Shown here in pieces: positions 5,865 to 6,191 of a stretch of 6,191 bases of DNA (position 1 is its first letter; every line of letters begins with the position of its first letter). Location of the stretch: contig JBEKZL010000364.1 in NCBI GenBank assembly GCA_049509915.1, forward strand, positions 1 through 6,191, written 5' to 3'. Position numbers and translations under genes: made by a program. The DNA is from JBEKYD01 sp049509915 (GTDB taxonomy: Bacteria; Acidobacteriota; Terriglobia; Bryobacterales; Bryobacteraceae). The notes under the pieces were generated by a model that saw only the letters and a program-made list of their open reading frames with translations, did not search any database and was not told the origin of the DNA.

Positions 5865-6191
5865 TCAACCTTGCGCCGCGGACGCGTTATGGAACATCGC
5901 GATCGCTTCGATTTCGACCAGCAACTCCGGGCGGCAGAGCTTGGCCTCGATGCCGGTGGAAGCAGGTAGCGGGTCCAGCCCCTGCTCAAGGTAAAACCGG
6001 GTGCGCTCCTCGTTGAAGGCGGCGTAGTCGCGGTCGATGTCGCGCAGATAACAAGTGGTGCGGACGATGTCCTTCCAGGTGGCGCCTTCGGCGGCGAGCA
6101 GGCGGGTGATGTTATGGAAAGTGCGGCGGCACTGGGCGCGGAAGTCGCCGACGTGGAGGGTTTCGCCGTCCGGTCCGATGCTGGCCGTGCC
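5865..6191 (-). CDS. RidA/YjgF-superfamily protein, C-terminal part (5' end beyond right edge)
   Basis: An uninterrupted frame of 108 codons plus TGA enters from the right edge with no start inside the window. The sequence begins GTASIGPDGETLHVGDF, continues with TFHNITRLLAAEGATWKDIVRTTCYLRDIDRDYAAFNEER, and ends with CRPELLVEIEAIAMF. This is the YjgF/RidA fold pattern: an N-I-LL helix, the aG-dvv-t-yl-d strand, and the closing EIEAIA with its conserved Glu. The arginine of the PAR motif, needed for imine/enamine deaminase activity in RidA proper, is Ser78 of this fragment (PAST, codon at 5958-5960). A classic deaminase role is therefore doubtful. The GTASI and CRxxLLVEIE patterns recall chorismatase-type members of the superfamily, which are much longer; the missing N-terminus would decide. 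It ends 27 bases before the alpha-galactosidase start, probably in one transcript. Confidence 0.85.
   Translation of the reverse strand, partial: GTASIGPDGETLHVGDFRAQCRRTFHNITRLLAAEGATWKDIVRTTCYLRDIDRDYAAFNEERTRFYLEQGLDPLPASTGIEAKLCRPELLVEIEAIAMFHNASAAQG

Noticed and set aside
4302..5969. Long open frame of 555 codons on the plus strand, opposite the alpha-galactosidase
   Set aside because: It is antisense to a gene with all GH36 motifs. Its translation is low-complexity, rich in Ala, Gly, Val and His, with no recognisable domain; long antisense frames are expected in GC-rich codon use.

Overview
The window is high-GC, densely packed bacterial chromosome. It has six full or nearly full genes plus one gene start cut by the left edge, and no gene-free stretch longer than about 80 bases. 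Four things point to a Gram-negative heterotroph, most likely an Acidobacteriota member of the Bryobacter/Solibacter kind: an Mla-type (MCE) lipid transporter operon, a Tat-exported aldo/keto reductase, a secreted GH36 alpha-galactosidase, and a serine in place of the Walker B glutamate in the MlaF-like ATPase. The taxonomic guess is an inference from recall and is not proven by the sequence.

Left part (1-1648, minus strand): a compact lipid-transport operon read right to left, permease (mlaE-like), ATPase (mlaF-like), then the first 17 codons of an MCE/MlaD-like protein that leaves the window at base 1. Permease and ATPase overlap by ATGA; ATPase and MCE gene are 3 bases apart. Together they would form an inner-membrane ABC transporter moving phospholipids or other hydrophobic molecules between the two membranes. 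The ATPase has a non-canonical catalytic site, and this is the most interesting observation in the window.

Middle part (1666-3568, plus strand): a P1-family (S58, DmpA/BapA-like) self-cleaving aminopeptidase starts 17 bases from the permease start, in the opposite direction. After a 70-base gap comes an aldo/keto reductase with a textbook twin-arginine signal, its own strong ribosome binding site and a possible extended -10 promoter.

Right part (3648-6191, minus strand): a GH36 alpha-galactosidase with a signal peptide, preceded by a RidA/YjgF-superfamily gene whose 5' end is outside the window. The two are 27 bases apart and probably co-transcribed. A perfect 7-bp hairpin lies between the convergent reductase and galactosidase genes.

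I found no tRNA, rRNA, CRISPR array, insertion sequence or phage gene. I see no clearly new multi-gene system. The worthwhile leads are residue-level departures from family consensus in the ATPase, the reductase and the RidA-like protein.
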